Shown: in pieces, positions 26,344-35,784 of the stretch
Layout: each line of letters opens with the position of its first letter
How positions within the stretch are numbered: position 1 is the stretch's first letter
Assembly: GCF_022179445.1 (NCBI RefSeq)
Contig: NZ_BPQU01000017.1
Location: 50,886-114,885 of the forward strand
Source: Methylobacterium mesophilicum
GTDB taxonomy: Bacteria > Pseudomonadota > Alphaproteobacteria > Rhizobiales > Beijerinckiaceae
DNA: 64,000 nucleotides
Direction: 5' to 3'
Program-made: the position numbers and the translations under genes
The notes under the pieces: model-generated
Databases searched by the model: none
What the model saw: the letters and a program-made list of their open reading frames with translations, nothing else
Told to the model about the DNA's origin: nothing

Positions 26344-29334
26344 ATGGCACGCCAGGACGTGAACGAAGCGCTTCTCGAAACCTCGTTCCTCTACGGCGCC
26401 AACGCCGCCTACATCGAGGAATTGCAGGCGGCCTACGCCCGCAACCCGGCCTCGGTGGATCCGGAATGGCAGGCCTTCTTCAAGGGCCTGGGCGAGGACG
26501 AGACCCTCGTCGCGAAGAACGCTGCGGGCGCGTCCTGGGAGAAGCCCAACTGGCCGGTGCCGGCGAACGGCGAGCTGGTCTCGGCGCTGGACGGGAACTG
26601 GGGCGCCCTGGAGAAGGCGATCGGCGACAAGATCGTCGCCCGGGACGCCAAGGAGCCCAAGCCCGGCAAGCCGGTCGACAGCGTCGCCGCCACCACGGGC
26701 GTGTCTGTGGAGCAGGCCGCCAAGGATTCGGTGCGGGCGATCATGCTGATCCGCTCCTACCGCATGCGCGGTCACCTGCACGCCAAGCTCGACCCGTTGG
26801 GGCTCGCCCCGCGCGGCGACCACGAGGAGTTGCACCCGCAGCATTACGGCTTCACCGAAGAGGCCGACTGGGACCGCCCGATCTTCCTCGACAATGTGCT
26901 GGGCCTCCAGTTCGGGACGATCCGCGAGATCGTCGACATCCTGGAGCGGACCTACTGCCAGACGCTCGGCGTCGAGTTCATGCACATCTCCGATCCCGCC
27001 GAAAAGGCGTGGATCCAGGAGCGCATCGAGGGCAAGGACAAGGAAATCTCCTTCACGCCCGAGGGCCGGCGCGCGATCCTGAACAAGCTGATCGAGGCCG
27101 AGGGCTTCGAGAAGTTCCTGGACCTGAAGTACACCGGGACGAAGCGCTTCGGCCTCGACGGCAGCGAGTCGATGATCCCGGCGCTGGAGCAGATCATCAA
27201 GCGTGGCGGCGCGCTCGGCGTGCGCGAGATCGTGCTCGGCATGGCCCACCGGGGCCGGCTCAACGTGCTGACCAACGTGATGGCCAAGCCGTTCCGGGCG
27301 GTGTTCCACGAGTTCAAGGGCGGCTCCGCCTCGCCGGCGGAGGTCGAGGGCTCGGGCGACGTGAAGTACCACCTGGGCGCCTCGTCCGACCGCGCCTTCG
27401 ACGGCAACAACGTCCACCTGTCGCTCACCGCCAACCCGTCCCACCTCGAGATCGTCGATCCGGTGGTGCTCGGTAAGGTCCGGGCCAAGCAGGACCAGTG
27501 GGCCAAGCCGCATATCCAGCGCGCCAGCGTGCTGCCGCTTCTGATCCACGGCGATGCCGCCTTCGCCGGGCAGGGCGTGGTCGCGGAGTGCTTCGGCCTG
27601 TCGGGGCTGAAGGGCCACCGGACCGGCGGCTCGGTGCACTTCATCATCAACAACCAGATCGGCTTCACCACCGACCCGCGCTTCTCCCGCTCCTCGCCTT
27701 ATCCGTCGGACGTGGCGAAGATGGTCGAGGCGCCGATCTTCCACTGCAACGGCGACGACCCGGAGGCCGTGACCTTCGCGGCCAAGGTGGCGGTCGAGTA
27801 CCGGCAGAAGTTCGGCAAGCCGGTCGTGATCGACATGCTGTGCTACCGCCGCTTCGGCCACAACGAGGGCGACGAGCCGGCTTTCACCCAGCCGAAGATG
27901 TACCAGCGGATCCGCAAGCATCCCTCGGTGCTGGAGACCTACGGCCGCCGGCTCGTCGAGAACGGCACCCTCGACCAGGAGGCCCTGGACGCCCGCAAGG
28001 CCGAGTTCCGCCAGATCCTCGACACCGAACTCGACGTCGCCACCAACTACAAGGCCAACAAGGCCGATTGGCTCGACGGCCGCTGGTCCGGCTTCAAGGC
28101 CGTGCACGAGGACGTCGACGATCCGCGCCGCGGCCGCACCGCCGTGCCGGCCGAAACCCTGCAGGAGATCGGCCGCAAGATCACCCAGGCGCCCCCGGGC
28201 TTCCACCTGCATCGCACGATCCAGCGGTTCATGGACAACCGCGCCAAGGCGGTTGAGACCGGCGCCGGCATCGACTGGGCGACCGCCGAGGCCCTGGCCT
28301 TCGGGGCGACGCTGCTCGACGGCAACCGGGTCCGGCTCTCCGGCCAGGACGTCGAGCGCGGCACCTTCTCGCAGCGCCACGCCGTGGTGATCGACCAGGA
28401 GAACGAGCAGCGCTTCACGCCGCTCAACGCCATCCGCGACGGCCAGGCCTCGATCGAGATCATCAACTCGATGCTCTCCGAGGAGGCGGTGCTCGGCTTC
28501 GAGTACGGCTACTCGCTGGCCGAGCCGAACGCTCTGGTCCTCTGGGAGGCCCAGTTCGGCGACTTCGCCAACGGCGCCCAGGTTGTGATGGACCAGTTCA
28601 TCGCGAGCGGCGAGCGCAAGTGGCTGCGCATGTCCGGCCTCGTGCTGCTGTTGCCGCACGGCTACGAGGGCCAGGGTCCCGAGCATTCCTCCGCCCGCCT
28701 GGAGCGCTACCTCCAGGCCTGCGCCGAGGACAACATGCAGGTGGCCAACGTCACCACCCCAGCCAACTACTTCCACATCCTGCGCCGGCAGCTGAAGCGG
28801 GACTTCCGCAAGCCGCTGGTGCTGATGACGCCGAAGTCGCTGCTGCGCCACAAGCGGGCGGTCTCGACGCTCGACGCGCTGGCCGAGGGTTCGACCTTCC
28901 ACCGCGTCCTGTGGGACGATTCCGAGGAGGAGGGCGCGCCCAACAAGCTGGTGCGCGACGACAAGATCCGCCGCGTCGTCCTGTGCTCCGGCAAGGTCTA
29001 CTACGACCTGCTGGAGGAGCGCGAGAAGCGCGGCCTGAACGACGTCTACCTGATGCGCGTCGAGCAGCTCTACCCGTTCCCGCTCAAGGCCCTCGCCAAC
29101 GAGATGGGCCGGTTCCGCAACGCGGACGTGGTCTGGTGCCAGGAGGAGCCCAAGAACATGGGCGCCTGGTCCTTCGTCGAGCCCTACCTCGAATGGGTGC
29201 TCGGCCAGGCCGGCTCCGCGGTGAAGCGCGCCCGCTACGTCGGCCGCCCGGCCTCCGCGTCCACGGCCGTGGGCCAGATGTCCAAGCACCAGGCCCAGCT
29301 CCAGGCGTTCCTCAACGAGGCGCTGGCGGTCTGA
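26344..29334 (+). CDS. sucA: 2-oxoglutarate dehydrogenase E1 component
   Basis: A 996-residue thiamine-diphosphate enzyme that decarboxylates 2-oxoglutarate and passes the succinyl group to E2. The N-terminal E2-binding segment (LLETSFLYGANAAYIEELQ) is followed by the dehydrogenase core, with GMAHRGRLNVLTNVM near 300, INNQIGFTTDPRFSRSS, YRRFGHNEGDEPAFTQPKMY, and the transketolase-like C-terminal half with QFGDFANGAQVVMDQFI and LPHGYEGQGPEHSSARLER. Length is normal. It starts with MARQDVN. Confidence 0.98.
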   Translation: MARQDVNEALLETSFLYGANAAYIEELQAAYARNPASVDPEWQAFFKGLGEDETLVAKNAAGASWEKPNWPVPANGELVSALDGNWGALEKAIGDKIVARDAKEPKPGKPVDSVAATTGVSVEQAAKDSVRAIMLIRSYRMRGHLHAKLDPLGLAPRGDHEELHPQHYGFTEEADWDRPIFLDNVLGLQFGTIREIVDILERTYCQTLGVEFMHISDPAEKAWIQERIEGKDKEISFTPEGRRAILNKLIEAEGFEKFLDLKYTGTKRFGLDGSESMIPALEQIIKRGGALGVREIVLGMAHRGRLNVLTNVMAKPFRAVFHEFKGGSASPAEVEGSGDVKYHLGASSDRAFDGNNVHLSLTANPSHLEIVDPVVLGKVRAKQDQWAKPHIQRASVLPLLIHGDAAFAGQGVVAECFGLSGLKGHRTGGSVHFIINNQIGFTTDPRFSRSSPYPSDVAKMVEAPIFHCNGDDPEAVTFAAKVAVEYRQKFGKPVVIDMLCYRRFGHNEGDEPAFTQPKMYQRIRKHPSVLETYGRRLVENGTLDQEALDARKAEFRQILDTELDVATNYKANKADWLDGRWSGFKAVHEDVDDPRRGRTAVPAETLQEIGRKITQAPPGFHLHRTIQRFMDNRAKAVETGAGIDWATAEALAFGATLLDGNRVRLSGQDVERGTFSQRHAVVIDQENEQRFTPLNAIRDGQASIEIINSMLSEEAVLGFEYGYSLAEPNALVLWEAQFGDFANGAQVVMDQFIASGERKWLRMSGLVLLLPHGYEGQGPEHSSARLERYLQACAEDNMQVANVTTPANYFHILRRQLKRDFRKPLVLMTPKSLLRHKRAVSTLDALAEGSTFHRVLWDDSEEEGAPNKLVRDDKIRRVVLCSGKVYYDLLEEREKRGLNDVYLMRVEQLYPFPLKALANEMGRFRNADVVWCQEEPKNMGAWSFVEPYLEWVLGQAGSAVKRARYVGRPASASTAVGQMSKHQAQLQAFLNEALAV

Positions 29335-29429
29335 TTTTTTGAAAACCCGGCGGTGACCCATTCGGGCCGCCGTCCCCAACACGTCCAGGCCGTCCGGCAC
29401 GGCCCAACCGATCCGGAAGTGCGAAGACC

Positions 29430-30770
29430 ATGGCTACCGACATCCTCGTCCCGACGCTCGGCGAATCCGTGACCGAGGCCACCATCGGCCGCTGGTTCAA
29501 GAAGCCCGGCGACACGGTCGCGGTCGACGAGCCGATCGTCGAACTCGAGACCGACAAGGTCACCCTGGAGGTCAACGCCCCGGCTGCCGGCCAGCTTGGC
29601 GAGATCCTGGTCAAGGACGGCGAGACGGTGGAGCCCGGCGCCCTGCTCGGCTCGATCGTCGAGGCGGGCGCCGCCGCGGCCTCCGGCGGCGGCAAGAAGG
29701 CTGCCGCCAAAGAGGCCCCGAAGGAGGCCGCCGAGACCAAGTCCGAGAGCCGCAGCGAGGCGCCGAAGGCGGCCGCCCCCGCGAAGTCCGAGGCGCCCGC
29801 CCAGGAATCGTCCGCCGGCTATGGCAACCACGGCGACGCCGGCGCCCCGGCCTCCCAGCAGCGCTCGACCGGCGACAACGGCCCGGCGGTGGCCAAGCTC
29901 GCCCGCGAGAGCGGCGTCGATCCCTCCGGCATCAACGGCTCGGGCAAGGACGGCCGCGTGACCAAGGGCGACATGCTCGGCGCGATCTCCAAGGGCCCGG
30001 CCCCGACCGCCGCCCCCGCCAAGGAGGCCCGACCGACCCCGCCGCGCGCGCCTTCCGCGCCCGACGATGCCGCGCGCGAGGAGCGCGTGCGTATGACGAA
30101 GCTGCGCCAGACCATCGCGCGCCGCCTCAAGGACGCGCAGGACACCGCCGCGATGCTGACGACGTTCAACGACGTCGACATGTCGGCCGTGATGGCGCTA
30201 CGCAGCCAGTACAAGGACATCTTCGAGAAGAAGCACGGCACCAAGCTCGGCTTCATGGGCTTCTTCACCAAGGCGGTGATCGGCGCCCTCAAGGACGTGC
30301 CGGCGGTCAATGCCGAGATCGACGGGCAGGACCTCGTCTACAAGAACTATTACCACATCGGCATCGCGGTCGGCACCGATAAGGGCCTGGTCGTGCCAGT
30401 GGTGCGCAACGCCGACGACCTGTCGATCGCCGGCATCGAGAAGACCATCGCCGGCTTCGGCAAGAAGGCCCGCGACGGCAAGCTGTCCATCGAGGACATG
30501 CAGGGCGGCACCTTCACGATCACCAACGGCGGCATCTACGGCTCGCTGATGTCGACCCCGATCCTCAACGCCCCGCAATCGGGCATCCTCGGCATGCACC
30601 GCATCGAGGAGCGCCCGGTGGTCCGCGCCGGCAAGATCGAGGCGCGGCCGATGATGTACCTCGCGCTGTCATACGATCACCGGATCGTGGACGGTAAGGA
30701 GGCCGTGACCTTCCTGGTGCGGGTGAAGGAGGCGCTGGAAGATCCGGCCCGGCTCGTGCTGGATCTGTGA
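29430..30770 (+). CDS. sucB: Dihydrolipoyl succinyltransferase (E2 of 2-oxoglutarate dehydrogenase)
   Basis: A 446-residue core enzyme of the complex. The lipoyl domain spans 1-80 with the lipoylated Lys43 in ETDKVTLEV. An Ala/Pro/Lys-rich linker follows (about 85-145), then an E3/E1-binding domain (GPAVAKLARESGVDPSGINGSG, about 150-185), and the catalytic domain with MTKLRQTIARRLKDAQ and the active-site YDHRIVDGKEAV. It lies 95 bases after sucA; the lpd gene of the complex is displaced 1.5 kb downstream. Confidence 0.98.
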   Translation: MATDILVPTLGESVTEATIGRWFKKPGDTVAVDEPIVELETDKVTLEVNAPAAGQLGEILVKDGETVEPGALLGSIVEAGAAAASGGGKKAAAKEAPKEAAETKSESRSEAPKAAAPAKSEAPAQESSAGYGNHGDAGAPASQQRSTGDNGPAVAKLARESGVDPSGINGSGKDGRVTKGDMLGAISKGPAPTAAPAKEARPTPPRAPSAPDDAAREERVRMTKLRQTIARRLKDAQDTAAMLTTFNDVDMSAVMALRSQYKDIFEKKHGTKLGFMGFFTKAVIGALKDVPAVNAEIDGQDLVYKNYYHIGIAVGTDKGLVVPVVRNADDLSIAGIEKTIAGFGKKARDGKLSIEDMQGGTFTITNGGIYGSLMSTPILNAPQSGILGMHRIEERPVVRAGKIEARPMMYLALSYDHRIVDGKEAVTFLVRVKEALEDPARLVLDL

Positions 30771-30790
30771 TCCCGCGGTAGATCATCCGG

Positions 30791-31508
30791 ATGCAGACAT
30801 GGGTGTTCGTCTTGGAGATCGTGCGAAATCTGTGACTGGCCCTCGCGGCGCTGGTTGGGGCGGCACTGGCGTGGCGAAAGCTTGCACCAGAAGTGAAGCA
30901 GGCCGGGTCGGCTGCAACGCAGGTGGAGTTGGCGCGGCGTGCCCACGTCACGGAACTCTTCAACCGCGCGGCGGGGCAACTCGGCGACGGACAGCTCGAA
31001 GTCCGACTGGCGGCTATCTATGTTCTTCGCGAGATCGGGCGCGATTTTCCCGACCTCGCAGATCCGGTCTTCGAACTCTTGCAGGCACACCTTCGCGAGA
31101 GGCGGTCGCGTTACGAGGAGTCGGAACCGCCCATCGACGTAAGGGCTATTGTCGAGACGTTGCGCATGAGGATCGCTGCCGATGAACCATCAGGCGAATT
31201 CTAGCCCCCACCCGATCGTCAATCTTCAGGGCGCTTTTCTCCGTCACACGGATCTCAGCAACGCCGACCTGCGGCGCGCGGACCTGTCTCGAATCGATGC
31301 GAGCGGGGCCGCGTTTCGAAACTCGGACTTCCAAGATGCACGCTTGAGCGGTGCGATCTTGCGGGGCGCGGATCTGACCGGGGCCTTGAATCTGACTGAG
31401 GCGCAGCTCGCTACTGCGATCCTCGACGAGCACACACGACTGCCCACCTATATTGACCGTCAAACGCTTGTCGGCCAGCCGCGGGAATCAACGGGAGCCG
31501 AGCTTTGA
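30791..31508 (+). pseudogene. Broken pentapeptide-repeat protein gene
   Basis: Three pieces in two frames read as one ancestral protein. ATG 30791 opens MQTWVFVLEIVRNL and is stopped by TGA at 30833. The same frame continues with a membrane segment (LALAALVGAALAWRKL) and a soluble part (VTELFNRAAGQLGDGQLEVR, AIYVLREIGRDF) to a stop at 31204. A second frame, open from an ATG at 31182 to 31508, carries the pentapeptide repeats (NADLRRADLSRIDASGAAF, GADLTGAL). Proteins with this membrane-anchor, helical and A(D/N)Lxx architecture are usually single chains, so a nonsense change plus a frameshift is the simplest explanation. Two separate coupled small genes starting at GTG 30893 and ATG 31182 remain possible. 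Confidence 0.65.
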
Positions 31509-32260
31509 CCACGTCGCTTGGATCCGTCGCCATCGTCACGGGCGGCAGCCGCGGCATCGGGCGGGCTGTGTCGCTGTTGCTCGCGGAGCGCGGCTACGCG
31601 ATCTGCCTGAGCTACGTGTCGGACGCGGCCGCGGCACAGGCGGTGGTGGATGCGATCACCGCCAAGGGCGGCAAGGCCCTGGCCGTGCGCAGCGATGTCG
31701 GCGTCGAGGCCGACGTGCTGGCGCTGTTCCAGGCCGCGGACGGGCTCGGCCGGCTCGCGGCGCTCGTGAACAACGCGGGCGTGGTCGACATGAAATCCGA
31801 CGTGGCCGACATGAGCGCGGCCCGGCTCCAGCGCATGATGACCACCAACGTGGTCGGGAGCTTCCTATGCGCCCGCGAGGCGGTGCGGCGCATGTCGAAC
31901 AAGCGCGGCGGGGCAGGGGGCGCCATCGTCAACCTGTCCTCGGTGGCGGCCCGCCTCGGCGGCCCCGGCCAGTTCGTCGATTACGCCGCCTCAAAGGGCG
32001 CGATCGACTCGCTGACCATTGGGCTCGCCCGCGAGGTGGCCGGGGAGGGCATCCGCGTCAACGCGGTGGCGCCCGGCATCATCGCCACCGAGATTCATGC
32101 GAGCGGCGGCGAGCCCGACCGGGTCGAGCGCCTCGGGCCCGGCGTCCCGATGGGCCGCGCCGGCACCGCCGAGGAGGTCGCCGCGCCGATCGCGTGGCTG
32201 CTCTCGGAGGAGGCCGCCTACACCACGGGCGCCATCCTCGACGTCGCCGGCGGCCGCTAA
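31505..32260 (+). CDS. SDR family oxidoreductase
   Basis: A 251-residue classical short-chain dehydrogenase/reductase: VAIVTGGSRGIGRAV at the N-terminus, VNNAGVVD, NLSSVAARLGGPGQFVDYAASKGAI (Ser, YAASK) and the C-terminal TTGAILDVAGGR. Start is TTG 31505, overlapping the stop of the preceding reading frame by three bases (TTGA). It resembles glucose-dehydrogenase/FabG-like SDRs with a YVSD-type cofactor loop; the substrate is unknown. It sits between sucB and lpd on the same strand, probably in the same transcript. Confidence 0.92.
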   Translation: MTTSLGSVAIVTGGSRGIGRAVSLLLAERGYAICLSYVSDAAAAQAVVDAITAKGGKALAVRSDVGVEADVLALFQAADGLGRLAALVNNAGVVDMKSDVADMSAARLQRMMTTNVVGSFLCAREAVRRMSNKRGGAGGAIVNLSSVAARLGGPGQFVDYAASKGAIDSLTIGLAREVAGEGIRVNAVAPGIIATEIHASGGEPDRVERLGPGVPMGRAGTAEEVAAPIAWLLSEEAAYTTGAILDVAGGR

Positions 32261-32326
32261 GCCGCCCTCGATACCCCTTTCTCTTCGACCGCCCCAGGCG
32301 GCATGACCGACCGGAAGCGAATTCTC

Positions 32327-33727
32327 ATGTCCTACGATCTCGTCGTCATCGGCACCGGCCCAGGCGGCTACGTCTGCGCGATCCGCGCGGCGCAGCTCGG
32401 CCTGCGGACCGCCGTGGTCGAGAAGCGGGCGACCCACGGCGGCACCTGCCTCAACGTCGGCTGCATCCCGTCGAAGGCGCTGCTGCACGCCTCCGAGGCG
32501 TTCGAGGAGGCGACCAAGCATTTCCCCGACCTCGGCATCGAGGTCAGCGGCGTGAAGCTCGATCTGAAGAAGATGATGAGCTTCAAGGCCGAGGGTGTCG
32601 CCGGCAACACCAAGGGCGTCGAGTTCCTGCTGAAGAAGAACAAGGTCGACACCTTCCACGGCACCGGCAAGATCGCGGGCGCCGGCCGAGTCGAGGTCGT
32701 GTCCGAGGATGGCGGCAACCAGATGCTCGAGACCAAGAGCATCGTCATCGCCACCGGGTCCGACGTGACGCGCTTGCCGGGCGTGACCATCGACGAGAAG
32801 GTCGTGGTCTCCTCCACGGGCGCCCTGGAGCTCGACCGGGTGCCGAAGAAGCTCCTGGTCATCGGCGCCGGGGTGATCGGTCTGGAGCTCGGCTCGGTCT
32901 GGCGTCGGCTCGGCGCCGAGGTCACCGTGGTGGAGTATCTTGACCGGGTGCTCCCCGGCATGGACGGAGAGGTCGGCAAGCAGTTCCAGCGGATCCTGAC
33001 CAAGCAGGGCATCCAGCTCAAGCTGTCCACCAAGGTGACCGGCGTCGAGGTCGGCAAGAAGGGTGCGAACGTCACCGTGGAGCCGGCCGCGGGCGGCGAG
33101 GCGGAGAGCCTGCAGGCGGACGTCGTCCTCGTGGCGATCGGCCGGGTGCCCTACACCGAGGGCCTCGGCCTCGACACGGTGGGCGTGCAGCGCGACGACA
33201 AGGGCCGGATCCTCACGGATGCCCACTACGCCACCAACGTCACCGGCATCTACGCGATCGGCGACGTGATCGCCGGGCCGATGCTCGCCCACAAGGCGGA
33301 GGACGAGGGCGTCGCCATCGCCGAGATGCTGGCCGGCCAGTCCGGCCACGTCAATTACGGCGTGATCCCGAACGTGGTCTACACGTTCCCGGAGGTGGCC
33401 TCCGTCGGCAAGACCGAGGAGGAGCTGACCAAGGACGGCATCGCCTACAATGCGGGAAAATTCCCGTTCACAGCCAACGGCCGCGCCAAGGCGAACGGCA
33501 CCACGGAGGGCTTCGTGAAGGTGCTGGCCGACGCCCAGACCGACCGGGTTCTCGGCGTGCACATCGTGGGCGCGGATGCCGGCAACCTGATCGCCGAGGT
33601 CGCGGTGGCGATGGAGTTCGGCGCCTCCTCCGAGGACATCGCCCGCACCTGCCACGCGCACCCGACGCTGACCGAAGCGGTGAAGGAAGCGGCGCTCGCC
33701 GTGTCCAAGCGCGCCATCCACGTCTGA
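32327..33727 (+). CDS. lpdA: Dihydrolipoyl dehydrogenase (E3)
   Basis: A 466-residue flavoprotein that re-oxidises the dihydrolipoyl groups of the 2-oxoglutarate dehydrogenase E2. FAD motif GTGPGGYVCAIRAAQLG, redox disulfide in GGTCLNVGCIPSKALLH, NAD motif VIGAGVIGLELGSVW, and the catalytic His-Glu in CHAHPTLTEAVKEAA. The start at 32327 (MSYDLVVIG) matches family openings; an ATG at 32303 would add eight residues. It belongs functionally with sucAB upstream. Confidence 0.97.
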   Translation: MSYDLVVIGTGPGGYVCAIRAAQLGLRTAVVEKRATHGGTCLNVGCIPSKALLHASEAFEEATKHFPDLGIEVSGVKLDLKKMMSFKAEGVAGNTKGVEFLLKKNKVDTFHGTGKIAGAGRVEVVSEDGGNQMLETKSIVIATGSDVTRLPGVTIDEKVVVSSTGALELDRVPKKLLVIGAGVIGLELGSVWRRLGAEVTVVEYLDRVLPGMDGEVGKQFQRILTKQGIQLKLSTKVTGVEVGKKGANVTVEPAAGGEAESLQADVVLVAIGRVPYTEGLGLDTVGVQRDDKGRILTDAHYATNVTGIYAIGDVIAGPMLAHKAEDEGVAIAEMLAGQSGHVNYGVIPNVVYTFPEVASVGKTEEELTKDGIAYNAGKFPFTANGRAKANGTTEGFVKVLADAQTDRVLGVHIVGADAGNLIAEVAVAMEFGASSEDIARTCHAHPTLTEAVKEAALAVSKRAIHV

Positions 33728-33736
33728 TCGGCAGAA

Positions 33737-33768
33737 CCCGGCGCAGGATCAGGCGATCTTGCGCCGGG
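33737..33768. terminator. Hairpin shared by convergent lpdA and receiver gene
   Basis: Nine-pair stem CCCGGCGCA/TGCGCCGGG (33737-33745 with 33760-33768), loop 14 bases. It overlaps the last codons of the convergent gene. No T-run, so activity as a terminator is uncertain. Confidence 0.45.
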
Positions 33769-34606
33769 CGTTCGGAAGGTCGGCGATCCGCAGGAGTGCG
33801 CTCGGGGCCGGCGGCGCCGTCAGAGCGTTCAGGAGATACGGCCGGCGCAGGCCCAGGGCGTTGTGCAGCGCAAGGTCGATGTCGCGGGCGTAGAACGGCA
33901 TCCGCAGCACCGCGTCGACACCGAAATAGCGCCCCGCCTGGGCGATCGGTTCCAGCTCCGAGGTGGTCAGAAGGGTGATCCGGGTCGGCAGCCCGAGGGG
34001 CTGGATCTGGCAGGCGAGTTCCATCCCTTCGATGCCGCCGAGCTTCACGTCGAGGAAGGCGAAATCGTAGGCACCGAGCTTGAGCTGGCTCAAGGCGTGG
34101 CGGCCGCAATTGGTCTCCTCGAGCGCGATCGCGAAGCCGCTGCGGGCCACCACCCGGCTGATCGCGGTCCGGCCTGCGGGCGACGAGCAGGCCAGCAGCG
34201 CCCGGGTCGGGGTGCGGCGGCGGGCATCGGCATGCAGCAATTGCTCGATATGGCCGGGATCGAGCGGCGTCTTCAGCACCTCGTAGGCGCCGAGGCTCTG
34301 GGCGATCTCCTGCCAGTGTGGCAGCACCCGGTTGGCGACCAGGACGAGGCAGGGCGGCTCGGCGCCGGCCCGGCGCGCGACCGCGACGGCCTCGGGTCCG
34401 CTCAGGTCGGCGAGTTGGAGCCCCACGAAGGCGAGGCTCGGGCGTTTCTGCAGGAGGATGTCGCACAGCGCCTGACCCGACGTGGCCTCGTCGATCACGG
34501 CGTGGGGGTCGAAGCGTTCGACGATCGCCCGCAGGGCGGCGCGGCGTCCCGCATCGCAATCCGCGATCGCGACGCGCGCCGGCGACCTCGCCTGATCAAG
34601 CTCCAT
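33749..34606 (-). CDS. Tandem degenerate double-receiver protein
   Basis: A 285-residue protein made of two response-regulator receiver domains and no output domain. The first (about 11-128) keeps the acidic pocket (ADCD, Asp16 and Asp18) and the conserved Lys112 (VLKTPLD) but has Gly62 where the phosphorylated Asp should be (FVGLQLADLSG). The second (about 135-255) keeps that Asp (Asp186 in FLDVKLGG) but has lost the acidic pocket (LLACSSPAG) and has Arg235 for Lys. The start at 34606 (MELDQARSP) is favoured over an in-frame upstream start. It converges with lpdA. Function unknown; a protein-protein signalling switch without its own phosphotransfer is likely. Confidence 0.8.
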   Translation of the reverse strand: MELDQARSPARVAIADCDAGRRAALRAIVERFDPHAVIDEATSGQALCDILLQKRPSLAFVGLQLADLSGPEAVAVARRAGAEPPCLVLVANRVLPHWQEIAQSLGAYEVLKTPLDPGHIEQLLHADARRRTPTRALLACSSPAGRTAISRVVARSGFAIALEETNCGRHALSQLKLGAYDFAFLDVKLGGIEGMELACQIQPLGLPTRITLLTTSELEPIAQAGRYFGVDAVLRMPFYARDIDLALHNALGLRRPYLLNALTAPPAPSALLRIADLPNARRKIA

Positions 34607-34738
34607 GGCTACGCCCCGACAACCGCATCCCCCAATCCAGAGCATGGATGCAGGTGATGACGAACCCCTTAAAAGGCGACCCAATAAGCTACGTCTACGG
34701 ACTATCCAGGCGAAAAACCCGTGCAATTAGCCGTTTGC

Positions 34739-34753
34739 ACTATCGTCGATAGT
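34739..34753. repeat. Short palindrome ACTATCG-T-CGATAGT
   Basis: A perfect seven-base inverted repeat with one central base, six bases beyond the xerC stop and about 130 bases upstream of the double-receiver start, in a locally AT-rich stretch. It could be an operator for the receiver gene or a small hairpin at the end of xerC. Confidence 0.4.
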
Positions 34754-34758
34754 CTAGA

Positions 34759-35727
34759 TCAACGGCCCGCCCGCGGATGCGCAGCCGTGTAGGCGCTCAT
34801 CAGCCGGGCGGCGTCGACCTGGGTGTAGAGCTGCGTGGTCGACAGGGAGGCGTGGCCGAGCAGTTCCTGGATCGCCCGCAGCTCGCCCTGCCGGGCGAGC
34901 AGATGCGTCGCGAAGGAATGGCGCAGGGCATGGGGCGTCGCGCTGTCGGGCAGGCCGAGCGCCCCCCGGGCGCGGGCCACCGTGTACTGGATGATGCGCG
35001 GCGAAAGCGGCCCACCGCGGGCCCCCACGAACAGCGGCCCCTCCGGCGGCAGCGGCAGCGGGCAGGCGGCGACGTAGTCGGCCACCGCCTTCGCCACCAC
35101 GGGCAGGATCGGCACCATGCGCTGCTTGCCGCCCTTGCCGAGCACCGTGACCTGATCGCTGCCGGGGAGCGGCGCGTCGCGCCGGGTGAGGCCCAGGGCC
35201 TCGGAGATGCGCAGGCCCGCGCCGTAGAGCAAGGCCAGGACCGCGGCGTCCCGGGCCAGCACCCAGGGTTCGCGTTCCTCGCCGGCCCGGATGGCCGTGT
35301 CGGTGAGTGCCACTGCGGCGGCGATGGGCATAGGCCGGGGCAGCCGCCGCGGGACTTTGGGCGCGCGCACGCCGCCGAGCGCCGAGACGCTGCCGTAACC
35401 CTCGCGCTCCAGGAAGCGTCCGAACGAGCGCAACCCCGCCAGCATCCGCATCAGCGAGCGGCCGGACACCTCCTCGGCCCGGCGGGCGGCCATGAAGGCG
35501 CGGATGTCGCGCACCTTCAGGGCCACCAGCATCGGGATGGTCGGGGTGCCGAGGCGCGAGGCCAGGTGGCCCAGGAACTGGCGCAGGTCCCGGCTGTAGG
35601 CCTCCACCGTGTTGGGCGACATCCGCCGCTCCCGCGCCAGCCCGTCGACCCAGGCGTGGACCGCCTCGCGCAGGTGCGCATCGCCCGGAAGCAGGATCAG
35701 GTCGTCGGCCGTGTCGCGCGCGCTCAT
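34759..35727 (-). CDS. xerC: Tyrosine recombinase XerC
   Basis: A 322-residue site-specific recombinase that, with XerD, resolves chromosome dimers at dif. The catalytic set is complete: Arg173 (GAGLRISEAL), Lys198 (VLGKGGKQR), His266 and Arg269 (HALRHSFATHLL), His292 (LGHASLSTTQLY) and Tyr301. The N-terminal SAM-like core-binding domain has RRMSPNTVEAYSRDLRQFL. The length and the lack of phage neighbours favour the housekeeping enzyme over an integrase; XerD would be its close alternative. Confidence 0.9.
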   Translation of the reverse strand: MSARDTADDLILLPGDAHLREAVHAWVDGLARERRMSPNTVEAYSRDLRQFLGHLASRLGTPTIPMLVALKVRDIRAFMAARRAEEVSGRSLMRMLAGLRSFGRFLEREGYGSVSALGGVRAPKVPRRLPRPMPIAAAVALTDTAIRAGEEREPWVLARDAAVLALLYGAGLRISEALGLTRRDAPLPGSDQVTVLGKGGKQRMVPILPVVAKAVADYVAACPLPLPPEGPLFVGARGGPLSPRIIQYTVARARGALGLPDSATPHALRHSFATHLLARQGELRAIQELLGHASLSTTQLYTQVDAARLMSAYTAAHPRAGR

Positions 35728-35784
35728 GGCCCCACTCGACCGGTTTTTTGTTGTCGCTGCCTTAACGTCGAGCAGGGTCGCCCC

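Noticed and set aside
25774..29400. Open frame of more than 1,200 codons on the minus strand opposite sucA and sucD
   Set aside because: It mirrors highly conserved TCA genes; composition (Leu/Val/Gly/Asp/Arg repeats) is the expected antisense of biased codons.
34759..35727. XerC-like gene considered as a phage or island integrase next to AT-richer DNA
   Set aside because: The protein is a normal-length housekeeping XerC with all catalytic residues, and no phage, excision or attachment-site features surround it.
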